A stretch of DNA of 64,000 nt. Origin: SAR324 cluster bacterium (GTDB lineage Bacteria > SAR324 > NAC60-12). The first letter of the stretch is position 1, and every line of letters begins with the position of its first letter. Below the pieces are notes generated by a model that was given only the letters and a program-made list of their open reading frames with translations, was not told the origin of the DNA and ran no database searches. The position numbers and the translations under genes are program-made. Shown in pieces: positions 38,721 through 46,853 of the stretch. Location of the stretch: the NCBI GenBank assembly GCA_028281495.1, contig JANQJU010000020.1, forward strand, positions 186,001 to 250,000. Reading direction: 5' to 3'.

Positions 38721-39806
38721 CTATTTAAGAAGAACTAGTTGACCATTGTCAATGTAGATATTTTTTCCATGAAGTTGTAAGGCGGTAGGGATATCGGTAG
38801 ATGTAACAAAAATTTGATTTTCCAATTCTTTGAAGAAATCGGTTATATTTTGGCTCACTTTGCGATCTAACTCAGAAAACAAATCATCAAAAATAAGAAC
38901 TGGCTTAAAACTATAATCGTTTGATAATAGCCGATTTATTGCTATTTTTAAAGATAAAATAGTTATCCGCATTTCCCCTTGGGAAAAAAAATCACGATCT
39001 CCATGATTATCCAAAAAAAGACGATAATCGTCACGATGAGGTCCTACTAATGTATGACCATATATCAACTCCCTACTCATGATATTCTGTAAAAACTTAT
39101 TCAAAAATTTATAGTCTAATGTAATTATATCTTTTCCAAAAGAAGGCTGATAAACGAGTTTTAATAACTCGCGACGCCCTGTCATTCTTTTAAAAACTTC
39201 CGATAAATGCTGATTGATAGCTTCTACAAATTGACTTCGACCCTGGATGATTCTCAAGCTCACCTTCGCAAGCATTTCATTCCAAAGTGATAATTGATTC
39301 GAATTTTTCCTTTTTAGAAGAGCATTCTTCTGAGAAATAATCTGATTCATCTCTTGTAAATCAGAAAGATAGGCAGGGTAAACAAACGAAATAATACGGT
39401 CAAAAAACCTTCTTCTTTCACCAGGAGGAGAACGAAACAAATTCACATCGCTAGGAGTAAAAGAAATAGCAAAAAATGAAGAAATGTATTCAGAGGTCTT
39501 TTTTGAAGGTTGGTAATTTTGAAAAACTTTCCGTCCTTTTTTTGAAAGGTTAACTTGATTAAAATAAAGGATATTCTTGCGTAAAACATAAGCTTTTAGG
39601 ACAGCAGCTTCCTTCTGTTCTTGCAACAAAGGAACGACTTTTCTAGTTCGAAATGAATCAAGATTACAAATGTAATACAAGGCTTCTGCTAAGTTCGTTT
39701 TACCCTGCCCATTATTTCCTTGGATCAAATTTAGATTATCAGCAAAGTCTAATTCCAGAGATGCATAATTTCGAAAATTATACAATTCAAGCTTTTGAAT
39801 TACCAT
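38721..39806 (-). CDS. recF: DNA replication and repair protein RecF
   Basis: SMC-like ATPase that helps load RecA at single-strand gaps, 361 residues. Walker A is GNNGQGKTN (QGNNGQGKTNLAEALYY), the signature region is FSQGEMRITILSLKIA, and Walker B is VLIFDDLFSELD. The N-terminus (KLELYNFRNYASLELDF) is typical. Its start overlaps the dnaN stop by 7 bases, so translation is coupled. It lies upstream of gyrB in the classical dnaN-recF-gyrB order. Confidence 0.95.
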   Translation of the reverse strand: MVIQKLELYNFRNYASLELDFADNLNLIQGNNGQGKTNLAEALYYICNLDSFRTRKVVPLLQEQKEAAVLKAYVLRKNILYFNQVNLSKKGRKVFQNYQPSKKTSEYISSFFAISFTPSDVNLFRSPPGERRRFFDRIISFVYPAYLSDLQEMNQIISQKNALLKRKNSNQLSLWNEMLAKVSLRIIQGRSQFVEAINQHLSEVFKRMTGRRELLKLVYQPSFGKDIITLDYKFLNKFLQNIMSRELIYGHTLVGPHRDDYRLFLDNHGDRDFFSQGEMRITILSLKIAINRLLSNDYSFKPVLIFDDLFSELDRKVSQNITDFFKELENQIFVTSTDIPTALQLHGKNIYIDNGQLVLLK

Positions 39807-40936
39807 TCAATCCGCAACGGCATAATCACAGATAAAAAAGTCTCGTCAGAAACATCTCTAATCAAGCAAGGACTCATCGAGTTTTTGAATTCTAATCGAA
39901 TTTGAGGGCCACTCAATACATTCAATACATCCAATAGGTATTTTGCATTAAATCCAATTTGAAACAATTCACCGGAGTATTCTATAGCAATTTCATCGTT
40001 CACTTCCCCATATTCCGCTTTTTCACTTTCTAACTTCAAGATATTGGGCAAAATACTTAGTTTAACAGGTTTAAGTTTTTCGCTACTGATCAAAGAGACA
40101 ATTTTTAAAGAATTAATCAGACGTTCCCGGTCAACCAAAATTTGAAGATCATTATCCTTAGGAATAATTGGATCACAATTTGGAAACTTTCCTTCAATTA
40201 GACGAGTTTTAAGCGTTAGCAAAGGGCTAACAAATTGTAGTGTTCGATCATTAAAACTGAGTTCAAGCGTGTCTTTTAATAAATCGACAGCTCTTGTCAC
40301 TTCTTGAAGAGCCTTTCGAGGGATGATGACTTCCGAAGTACTTTCTGAAGAGATCTCGTTCACTTGTGAGATTACCTGAGCAAGACGGTGGCCATCTGTT
40401 GCCATCCATCGGGTTGTTTTGCCGTCTAAAATGGAAAGGCAAACTCCCATCAGGTTTCTGCGTGATTCGTTAGTTTGTGCAGCAAACAGAGTCATATGGA
40501 TAAATTTTTTCAAATCTTCGGCTGTAGTTCCCACTTTTTCTGGAAGCTCTTCAATAGTGGTCTGCGGATACAGCCCAACATCAACAGAGGGTAATTTCAA
40601 CTGAGAAGCTCCACTTGTGATATGAATCCATAGTTGTTCTGTCGATTGAATATGAATCTCATTTCCTTGGAATTCTTTACAGATATCAAACACTTTGCGA
40701 GCACTAATACAGATACTTCCATGTTTTTTAACATCAGCGGGAAATTTCCCTATTATCGAAAGTTCATAATCTGTTGCTGAAAATTCGACACAACTTTTTC
40801 CATCGATACCATCTTTCTCATCTCGTGTAGTGAGTAAAAAATTCGATAATATAGGCTTAACAGAACTTTTATCGGTTACTGCATTTATGATTTGTAAAGC
40901 ACTAATGAGTACATCTTTGTTTATCAAAATTTCCAT
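39800..40936 (-). CDS. dnaN: DNA polymerase III sliding clamp (beta subunit)
   Basis: Ring-shaped processivity clamp of about 378 residues, made of three similar beta-clamp domains. The starting helix and strands (EILINKDVLISALQIINAVT) and the motifs RRNLMGVCLSI, WMATDGHRLAQV and the C-terminal SPCLIRDVSDETFLSVIMPL are recognisable. Two ATGs lie at 40939 and 40936; the AAGGA sits so close to the first that the second is the better start. dnaA is not upstream, where it is found in many bacteria. It is followed by recF with overlap. Confidence 0.95.
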   Translation of the reverse strand: MEILINKDVLISALQIINAVTDKSSVKPILSNFLLTTRDEKDGIDGKSCVEFSATDYELSIIGKFPADVKKHGSICISARKVFDICKEFQGNEIHIQSTEQLWIHITSGASQLKLPSVDVGLYPQTTIEELPEKVGTTAEDLKKFIHMTLFAAQTNESRRNLMGVCLSILDGKTTRWMATDGHRLAQVISQVNEISSESTSEVIIPRKALQEVTRAVDLLKDTLELSFNDRTLQFVSPLLTLKTRLIEGKFPNCDPIIPKDNDLQILVDRERLINSLKIVSLISSEKLKPVKLSILPNILKLESEKAEYGEVNDEIAIEYSGELFQIGFNAKYLLDVLNVLSGPQIRLEFKNSMSPCLIRDVSDETFLSVIMPLRIEW

Positions 40937-40939
40937 CAT

Positions 40940-41436
40940 TTCCTTTTATTCGTATTAGTAGTAGTTGCATTATGGAATGTTAGAAATCCTTAAGGTATTG
41001 ATTATATGATTTTATTCCTGATTTTTTTATCAAGCGATATTGTTTCTGGGAAACATACCAATATGCCTTTTTCCAAGAGTTTGTTGAGAATCGTTGAAAT
41101 CTCCATATTTTAGCAAATCAATATTGTTTCTGTAGAATCCAAAACTCTCATTTTTTAAACATGAAATTGTAATTAACTAATATCTAAAGCTTTTTAGAAG
41201 CACGATCTGTTCACAATCTGTCTAAAATGTGTCAAAAAATCTCATTGATAATCGGTCTTGAGAATAACATATTCTTCATGCAATTTTAACAGCTGAACTC
41301 TAAAAGGGATCGTTCTGGAATATTGAAGGCAAAACCGGTCTGATTCTGAAATTTCGCTTTGCTTCGAAAAACTCAAAGTTTTCGCAAAATTTGGAAAGAT
41401 GGAGAATTAATCGATTGTGCTATCAAATTGTAATCT
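40940..41436. other. Intergenic region upstream of dnaN
   Basis: The 497 bases between the dnaN start and the stop of the KAS III gene have no convincing coding frame. The stretch is AT-rich and should contain the dnaN promoter. I looked for DnaA boxes (TTATNCACA on either strand) and saw none, so a replication origin here is unsupported. A weak hairpin with loop CAA near 41364-41383 could be a remnant terminator of the upstream gene. Confidence 0.5.
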
Positions 41437-42576
41437 TTAAATAATTTTAGAAGGGATCACTTTTCGTAGTAAAACGCTTCCAACAGAATATCCAGCACCA
41501 AAAGCGCACAGAATACCTAAGTCTCCAATTTCTAGATCTTCTCGATGCATATGAAAAGCGATTACCGCACCTGCGGAGCTAGTATTACCATATTCATTCA
41601 GTATAACAGGGGCTTCAGTAGGGGTCGCATCACGACCTAATATTTTTTTAGCAATCAATTGGTTCATATTGAGGTTAGCTTGATGCAGCCACAATCTTTT
41701 TAGGTCTGAAGCGGAAATGCCGAATTCGTCTAAATGTTGCTTGATCAAACTTGTAGCGGTAGGTACAACCTCTTTGAAAACTTTTCTTCCTTGTTGCACA
41801 AATAACTTGTCAGAATGATCAGGAGTGCTTGGGGTAGTCCGGTTGAGGAATCCAAAGTTGTTACGAATATTGTTAGAAAATTCGGTCAAGAGTTTCGTAC
41901 TCAAAATTTCAAAACCTACCTGAGTTCGGCATGTTTCTGCTTTTTCAATTATCATAGCAGTGCAGGCATCTCCAAATATGAAGTGACTATCGCGGTCACG
42001 AAAATTTAAATGCCCGGTGCATATCTCGGGGTTTACGATTAAAATACAACTAGCATTACCATTTTTAATCATGCCGTCTGCTACTTGGATTGCAAAACTT
42101 GCCGAAGCGCAAGCTACGTTCAAATCAAACGCAAAACCACGAATATTTAAAGCGGATTGAATCTCAATTGCTATTGCGGGATAAGGGCGCTCCATATTCG
42201 AACAAGCGACCAACACTGCATCAATATTGCCAGAATCTTTTTTTGTAAACTCTAGCGCTTCCTGAGCAGCAGAAATTGCCATTTCGCATTGTAATGAAGG
42301 TTTATCATTAGAACGTGGGGGAAACTGTGGGCACATTATTTCGGAATCCAAAATTCCTTCTTTGTTTAACACATGCCTACTTTCAATACCGGACGCCTTC
42401 ATAATAAATTCCGGACTAGATTCCATTAAAGCCTTTTTTTCGCCTGAACGAATTGCATCAGAATGCTCTCGGTTAAATCCTTGTACATATTTGTTGTATG
42501 AATTTGTTAGCTCTGTGTTTGTGATGACTTGTGGAGGAGTAAAAAGTCCTGTCCCACTAATTACTGTTTTAGGCAT
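41437..42576 (-). CDS. Beta-ketoacyl-ACP synthase III, long form
   Basis: Condensing enzyme that could start fatty acid synthesis from acyl-CoA and malonyl-ACP. It is about 379 residues from the ATG at 42576, which has AGGAG upstream; the frame is open to 42618. The catalytic triad is Cys in NVACASASFA, His in LWLHQANLNM and Asn in LNEYGNTSSA. FabH proper is about 320 residues; this longer version has an inserted stretch near residue 40-75 (VQGFNREHSDAIRSGEKKA). It resembles the long FabH-like proteins of marine proteobacteria. It is the last gene of the ddl-trmL-yciO unit, with 7 bases after the yciO stop. A specialised lipid role is possible. Confidence 0.88.
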   Translation of the reverse strand: MPKTVISGTGLFTPPQVITNTELTNSYNKYVQGFNREHSDAIRSGEKKALMESSPEFIMKASGIESRHVLNKEGILDSEIMCPQFPPRSNDKPSLQCEMAISAAQEALEFTKKDSGNIDAVLVACSNMERPYPAIAIEIQSALNIRGFAFDLNVACASASFAIQVADGMIKNGNASCILIVNPEICTGHLNFRDRDSHFIFGDACTAMIIEKAETCRTQVGFEILSTKLLTEFSNNIRNNFGFLNRTTPSTPDHSDKLFVQQGRKVFKEVVPTATSLIKQHLDEFGISASDLKRLWLHQANLNMNQLIAKKILGRDATPTEAPVILNEYGNTSSAGAVIAFHMHREDLEIGDLGILCAFGAGYSVGSVLLRKVIPSKII

Positions 42577-42583
42577 AAGGCTC

Positions 42584-43207
42584 CTAAATGAAAACATCAT
42601 CCAACCAATTGATTTCACCTTTACCGTGTCTATTTACAACAGGAGGCGATTGAGTAAAATCAACAATTGTAGAATTCTCTGGAAAAATTATTCCTCCATC
42701 AACCACTAGATCAACTCGTTTAATATATTGATCATAAATGTCTAAAGGATCTTCGTACAACTTGTCATCTATTGTCTTTAGGCTTGTACTTAAGATTGGA
42801 TTACCCAGAGTTTCCACCAGTTTCAAAGCAATAGGATGATCAGGCCAGCGACAACCAACGGTCTTTCGTTTTGGTAACATTCTTTTTGGGACAATTTTTG
42901 ATGCACTAAAGATAAATGTATAAGGTCCTGGTAAGTATTTTCTTATTATTTTAAAAATGTTATTAGGAATGCCTTGAGTACATTCTTGAATCTGACGATC
43001 ACTACTACAAATGAAAGTCATTGGTTTTTTACGATCTATATTTTTAATTTGGCAAATTCGCTCAATAGCCTTTTTACTGAATATATCACAACCTAGACCA
43101 TATACGGTGTCTGTAGGGTATATAATAACTCCATCATTTTTTAAGACTGATACAACCTGATCTACAAGACGTTGTTGAGGGTTATCAGGATTGATACTAA
43201 CTAGCAT
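42584..43207 (-). CDS. yciO: YciO-like protein of the Sua5/YrdC family
   Basis: A 207-residue protein with the YrdC fold. Characteristic parts are YPTDTVYGLGCDIFSKKAIE with RICQIKNIDRKKPMTFICS, the KYLPGPYTFIF segment, GCRWPDHPIALKLVETLGNP and the final VVNRHGKGEI. The segment PILSTSLK and the overall length fit YciO rather than TsaC/Sua5, whose loop is usually STSAN. Sua5/TsaC makes threonylcarbamoyl-AMP for tRNA t6A; for YciO that activity is weak or absent. It lies between trmL and the KAS III gene on the same strand. Its role here is uncertain. Confidence 0.85.
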   Translation of the reverse strand: MLVSINPDNPQQRLVDQVVSVLKNDGVIIYPTDTVYGLGCDIFSKKAIERICQIKNIDRKKPMTFICSSDRQIQECTQGIPNNIFKIIRKYLPGPYTFIFSASKIVPKRMLPKRKTVGCRWPDHPIALKLVETLGNPILSTSLKTIDDKLYEDPLDIYDQYIKRVDLVVDGGIIFPENSTIVDFTQSPPVVNRHGKGEINWLDDVFI

Positions 43208-43229
43208 GACTAGGTTAAATTGACTTAAA

Positions 43230-43703
43230 TTAGAAGTTAAGGATATGTTTCAAAGCGTCATATACCACAATAGACACTGCGGAGGACAAATTTAGACTAC
43301 GTACCCCAGAGCACCACATCGGAATGGTATAGCAATGATCAGGATGTTTGGAAAGCCAATGTTTAGGAAGCCCTGCTGTCTCTTTACCAAAAAGAAAATA
43401 GTCTCCTTGAAGCGGATTAGTTTGGGTATATGGGGTTGTGGCGTGAGTAGTGAGTAGGTGGAACTTTTTAGATTGAAGGCTTTCAAAGAAACTTTCAGCA
43501 TTCGGGATGTGTTCCCAGCTGACATGATCCCAATAGTCTAAACCAGCACGTTTTAAGTGCCGATCAGAAAGCTTAAATCCAAGTTTTCCTACCAAGATCA
43601 GGTGACACTGCGTAGCAGCACATAGGCGAGCTATATTTCCTGTATTTGGAGGGATTTGTGGTTCAACCAAAACAACATGAAAATGAGGATTCTGTAAGTT
43701 CAT
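43230..43703 (-). CDS. trmL: tRNA (cytidine/uridine-34-2'-O)-methyltransferase TrmL
   Basis: SPOUT-class methyltransferase that modifies the wobble base of Leu tRNAs. At 157 residues it matches TrmL. Hallmarks are PQIPPNTGNIARLCAATQ, LGFKLSDRHLKRAGLDYWD, the SAM-binding knot LFGKETAGLP and MWCSGVRSLNLSSAVSIVVY. The gene starts 14 bases after the ddl stop and is followed by yciO, so it lies in the same transcript. Confidence 0.95.
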   Translation of the reverse strand: MNLQNPHFHVVLVEPQIPPNTGNIARLCAATQCHLILVGKLGFKLSDRHLKRAGLDYWDHVSWEHIPNAESFFESLQSKKFHLLTTHATTPYTQTNPLQGDYFLFGKETAGLPKHWLSKHPDHCYTIPMWCSGVRSLNLSSAVSIVVYDALKHILNF

Positions 43704-43717
43704 GTAAGAGAGACTGT

Positions 43718-44800
43718 CTAATTTTGAAGTTGTTTTTCTTCAGCATATCGTTCTAGAGAAAATTCTATTAACTGATCGAGTAGCTCACTGTAGGATAAAC
43801 CGGAGGCTTTCCATAATCTGGGATACATGCTGATGCTAGTAAAACCAGGAAGTGTATTAATTTCATTGATTGTAAATGAACCGTCACTTTTGACGAAGAA
43901 GTCTATTCTTGCAAGACCTTCACATTCCAAAATGGTGAAAGCAGAAATAGCAGCTTGTCTAAGTTTTTGAACAATATCACTATTCAATTCAGCTGGAACT
44001 ACAAGCTCTGCTCCATCTTTATCAACATATTTGGCAGCGTAAGAATAAAACTCGTCTTTTGGAACAATTTCTCCCAAAATAGCCGATGATTGAGGATTCT
44101 CATTTCCAAAAACGGCACACTCAATTTCCCGTCCTTTTACCCCTTGTTCGATCAAAATTTTTCGATCATGAGCAAAAGCTAATTTAATAGCAGAATCAAA
44201 TGAGTGTTGATTTGAAGCTTTAGAAATACCCAGTGAAGAACCTAAGCGGCAAGGTTTTATAAAAAGAGGATTACCAAGTTTTGCAGAAGCTTCTTCAAAT
44301 GATATTGTTTGACCTTTGCGAAGCGTGATAAATGGTGTAACAGGTAAACCACTATCTCTAAGTAGACGTTTGGTCACATCTTTATCCATTCCAATTGCAG
44401 ACCCGGTAACATCTGGTCCAACATAAGCCACGTCAAAAAATCTTAGTATTCCTTGCAGAGTACCATCTTCCCCATATGTGCCATGAGTGATTGGAAAAAA
44501 GACATCAATTGTTGCTAAGCATCTCTGAGTACTTTTTTCGATTAGGTGCCCGTTATTACTTAAATAAACAACTGTTTTTGAAAGGTTTAGGGAAACTTTG
44601 GTGATATCGTTTTCGGATATTAAAAAATCATCTTGATTACTTAAATGCCATGTGCCGGATTTTTCAATTCCAATAACAAGAATATTGTATTTATTCGGAT
44701 TTAATGCAGCTAAAATATTTTTTGCAGAGATTAAAGAAACTTCATGCTCTCCGCTTTTTCCGCCACATAAAACTCCAATTGTTATCTTCGATATAGCCAT
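43718..44800 (-). CDS. ddl: D-alanine--D-alanine ligase
   Basis: ATP-grasp ligase that makes D-Ala-D-Ala for peptidoglycan, 360 residues. The N-terminus is GVLCGGKSGEHEVSLISAKN, the ATP-grasp core includes KPCRLGSSLGISKA and EQGVKGREIECAVFGN, and the metal-binding end is INEINTLPGFTSISMYP. The omega loop EFYSYAAKYVDKDGAEL matches the ordinary ligase form with Tyr-Ala-Ala-Lys-Tyr. It is the first gene of the trmL-yciO-KAS III unit and is divergent from atpZ. It is away from ftsZ, unlike in E. coli. The start has no obvious strong ribosome binding site. Confidence 0.95.
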   Translation of the reverse strand: MAISKITIGVLCGGKSGEHEVSLISAKNILAALNPNKYNILVIGIEKSGTWHLSNQDDFLISENDITKVSLNLSKTVVYLSNNGHLIEKSTQRCLATIDVFFPITHGTYGEDGTLQGILRFFDVAYVGPDVTGSAIGMDKDVTKRLLRDSGLPVTPFITLRKGQTISFEEASAKLGNPLFIKPCRLGSSLGISKASNQHSFDSAIKLAFAHDRKILIEQGVKGREIECAVFGNENPQSSAILGEIVPKDEFYSYAAKYVDKDGAELVVPAELNSDIVQKLRQAAISAFTILECEGLARIDFFVKSDGSFTINEINTLPGFTSISMYPRLWKASGLSYSELLDQLIEFSLERYAEEKQLQN

Positions 44801-44889
44801 AATAATTATTTTCGAAAGTAAAGTTATGAATAACGATTACAAGTTGTGCTAAATAAATTTATATTTTTAAAAATGCTAAAAATTAGATA

Positions 44890-44904
44890 ACTAATGTAAT
44901 TAGT
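44890..44904. promoter_or_regulatory. Short inverted repeat in the ddl/atpZ divergent gap
   Basis: ACTAAT, then GTA, then ATTAGT forms a 6-base inverted repeat between the divergently read ddl and atpZ genes. It may be an operator. The sequence is AT-rich, so chance is a real possibility. Confidence 0.25.
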
Positions 44905-44930
44905 CAAATTCTTTTAATCAATATAAAATT

Positions 44931-45164
44931 ATGATGAAATCTCCAAAGTTTACTAAATGGATTATGTTTAGCTCTATGGGTCTAGAATTAGGGCTTTCTG
45001 TCATTGTAGGATGTCTTATTGGAAGTTTTCTAGATAATTTATTTGGTACAGATCCTTGGATGCTTTTATTGTTTATCATCTTTGGTATGATCGCAGGTTA
45101 TCGGAGTGTTTATCGTCTTCTCAAAAGACTAAATGCAGAAAATGAATCTTCTACTCAAAAATAA
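44931..45164 (+). CDS. atpZ: ATP synthase-associated small membrane protein AtpZ
   Basis: A 77-residue protein with two membrane helices (LELGLSVIVGCLIGSFLDNLFG and MLLLFIIFGMIAGYRSVYRL) separated by a short loop with FGTDPW. This is the AtpZ/AtpI-1 type of protein encoded ahead of the F0 genes in many bacteria, thought to help assembly or cation movement. It is followed within 4 bases by the atpI frame. Two ATGs (44931 and 44934) are possible. Confidence 0.85.
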   Translation: MMKSPKFTKWIMFSSMGLELGLSVIVGCLIGSFLDNLFGTDPWMLLLFIIFGMIAGYRSVYRLLKRLNAENESSTQK

Positions 45165-45168
45165 TAAT

Positions 45169-45605
45169 ATGAAAAAAAAAATACGATTTCGGATTCGACA
45201 GAGTCGCCGAACTCAGGAGAAAACGCTGTTTCAACAGCGGCATTAGCCCCTTTAAATGAAATTGGTAAGATACTGATTATTGTAAGTATTCTGCTAGTTA
45301 TTGGGGTGTCATTATTACAGCTTGACTTTCTCAGCGGTACCTTGTTAGGAACGATGCTTGTTGGACTTAATTTTTTTCTCACTAAGCGAATTTTGCTGAG
45401 AGTTTTCTTTTTAAAGAATCTTCGTGCGAGAATAATTTTTTTATATGGTCTGAAATTTGGAGTGTCTGCGATAATTCTATATATAGCTATCGTACGATTT
45501 GAATTTTCGGGACTTGGGGTTTTAATTGGATTGTCCAATATTATATTTGCAATACTCATTTATTCCATTAAGCAAACATTGTTTCCACCAGTTTCTACAT
45601 CTTAA
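45169..45605 (+). CDS. atpI: ATP synthase subunit I (AtpI), apparent frameshift at an A10 tract
   Basis: A membrane protein with four predicted helices, including IGKILIIVSILLVIGV, LGTMLVGLNFFLTKRIL, LKFGVSAIILYIAIVRF and IGLSNIIFAILIYSI, as in the AtpI family. The natural ATG (45169) lies 4 bases after the atpZ stop, but an A10 run (45172-45181) puts it out of frame with the rest; as it stands the ATG frame ends after 25 codons at 45246. The long frame has no ATG, and the GTG at 45306 would remove the first helix. One extra A in the run would restore a full protein beginning MKKKNTISDSTESPNSGEN. This is either a sequencing error or slippage at the A tract. Confidence 0.75.
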
Positions 45606-45659
45606 GTTTAGCTAAGATATAAAAATTGTCGGGAAGCACATTTTCTTATTGAGGTTTGT

Positions 45660-46439
45660 ATGGTCAAAAGAGTTAGTGTGGTTGGGCTATTGCTTATGCT
45701 GAGTTCTCCAGTCTTCGCTGCTGGAGCAGGGTTCACATGGTCCCATGCACTTTTGGGCTGGTTGGAAAAACCGCTGGCGTCGGTTGGTATAGATCCTTTG
45801 CCAATTTTGGATATGTTGTTTGTGGTCGTTTTATTGATAGCGTTTGCTTATTTTGCTGGAAAACCTTTCCGCCAGACATCTATGGTAGATCCTTCTGGTC
45901 AAGCAAACTTCACTCATTTCACTGAGGTATTAGTTGGTGGAATTTATAACTTCCTCTCAGGAATAATACGCCACGGATTGGGAGCACGACCAGTATTTGC
46001 GTTACTTGGTACCTATGCTCTATTTATTCTTTGTATGAATCTACTTGGGCTTGTCCCAGGTTTCAATCCTCCTACCGACCAATTTAACGTTACAATAACA
46101 TTTGGCGTGATCATTTTTGTGATGACTCACTATTTAGGTTTTAAAGTACATGGTTCCCACTATATCAAGCAATTTATGGGGCCATATTTACCATTAGCAT
46201 GGTTGATGTTTCCTATCGAACTGATTAGCCATTGTGTTAGACCGTTGTCTTTAGCTATACGTTTATTTGGGAATATGACTGGAGATCACAAAGTGGTATT
46301 GGTTTTCACGTCTATTTTTGCTTTTGGATTACCTATTCCGTTTATGGGGTTAGGAGTATTGGTATCTGTTCTACAAGCTTTTGTATTTGTCCTGTTATCA
46401 GCGATTTATTTTGAGGGTGCAATGGGAGAAGCTCATTGA
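45660..46439 (+). CDS. atpB: ATP synthase F0 subunit a
   Basis: Stator half-channel protein of 259 residues with about six membrane helices. The essential arginine lies in CVRPLSLAIRLFGNMTGDH, and other conserved parts are LLGTYALFILCMNLLGLVPG and SVLQAFVFVLLSAIYFEGA. The N-terminus (KRVSVVGLLLMLSSPVFAAG) looks like a signal peptide, as seen in some deltaproteobacterial subunits. A GAGG ribosome binding site precedes the ATG. It follows atpI and precedes atpE; the b, delta and F1 genes are not in the window. Confidence 0.96.
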   Translation: MVKRVSVVGLLLMLSSPVFAAGAGFTWSHALLGWLEKPLASVGIDPLPILDMLFVVVLLIAFAYFAGKPFRQTSMVDPSGQANFTHFTEVLVGGIYNFLSGIIRHGLGARPVFALLGTYALFILCMNLLGLVPGFNPPTDQFNVTITFGVIIFVMTHYLGFKVHGSHYIKQFMGPYLPLAWLMFPIELISHCVRPLSLAIRLFGNMTGDHKVVLVFTSIFAFGLPIPFMGLGVLVSVLQAFVFVLLSAIYFEGAMGEAH

Positions 46440-46479
46440 AATCCTTATACATTAAAACTGAATTACAAAAAGGTGTCTT

Positions 46480-46782
46480 ATGAAAAAATTAACCCTATTG
46501 TTGTTTTTACTTGTTGCTGCATCGCCTCTATACGCTCAATCGGAATATGGAGAGTTGGGGGTTTTTGGTATTGCCTTAGGTGCTGGCCTAGCTATTTCAG
46601 TGTCTGCACTGGGTGGAGGTATTGGCCAAGGTATTGCGGTGAGTTCAGCACTTGAAGGAATTGCTCGAAACCCGAATGCTTCAGATAAAATATTTACGCC
46701 AATGATTGTAGGTTTGGCGTTGATTGAATCTTTAGTTATTTATGGTTTGGTAATCGCTTTTATTCTACAAGGTAAGATTTAA
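46480..46782 (+). CDS. atpE: ATP synthase F0 subunit c with signal peptide
   Basis: The rotor-ring proteolipid, 100 residues. Residues 1-20 ([20 protein letters not shown]) form a typical signal peptide, then come two hairpin helices joined by ARNP (62-65). The ion-binding carboxylate is Glu83 in [10 protein letters not shown]. Gln50 in GGIGQG of helix 1, Ser84 and Tyr88 line up with Na+-coordinating residues of sodium c-rings (Gln32, Glu65, Ser66, Tyr70 in Propionigenium), with the same Gln-to-Glu distance of 33. The Thr67 position is Leu85. Whether H+ or Na+ is used cannot be settled by sequence. The ribosome binding site is AAAGGTG. Confidence 0.95.
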   Translation: MKKLTLLLFLLVAASPLYAQSEYGELGVFGIALGAGLAISVSALGGGIGQGIAVSSALEGIARNPNASDKIFTPMIVGLALIESLVIYGLVIAFILQGKI

Positions 46783-46795
46783 CTTTGTATTTATG

Positions 46796-46816
46796 GGGTT
46801 CATCAAAAATGAACCC
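46796..46816 (+). terminator. Possible terminator after atpE
   Basis: GGGTTCAT (46796-46803) and ATGAACCC (46809-46816) form a perfect 8-base stem with a 5-base loop, 13 bases after the atpE stop; a further G-T wobble extends it. A run of five T residues comes 8 bases later (46825-46829) rather than directly, so termination is likely but not classical. It sits between atpE and the convergent pentapeptide gene. Confidence 0.5.
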
Positions 46817-46853
46817 TACCACGCTTTTTGATACTCTCCTCTTATTAAAAGAA

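Noticed and set aside
40940..41436. Replication origin upstream of dnaN
   Set aside because: No DnaA boxes, AT-rich 13-mers or dnaA gene were seen; only position suggested it.
45155..45559. Minus-strand frame of 134 codons opposite atpI
   Set aside because: The plus-strand frame shows the AtpI membrane helices in the F0 operon; the antisense frame has no sign of function.
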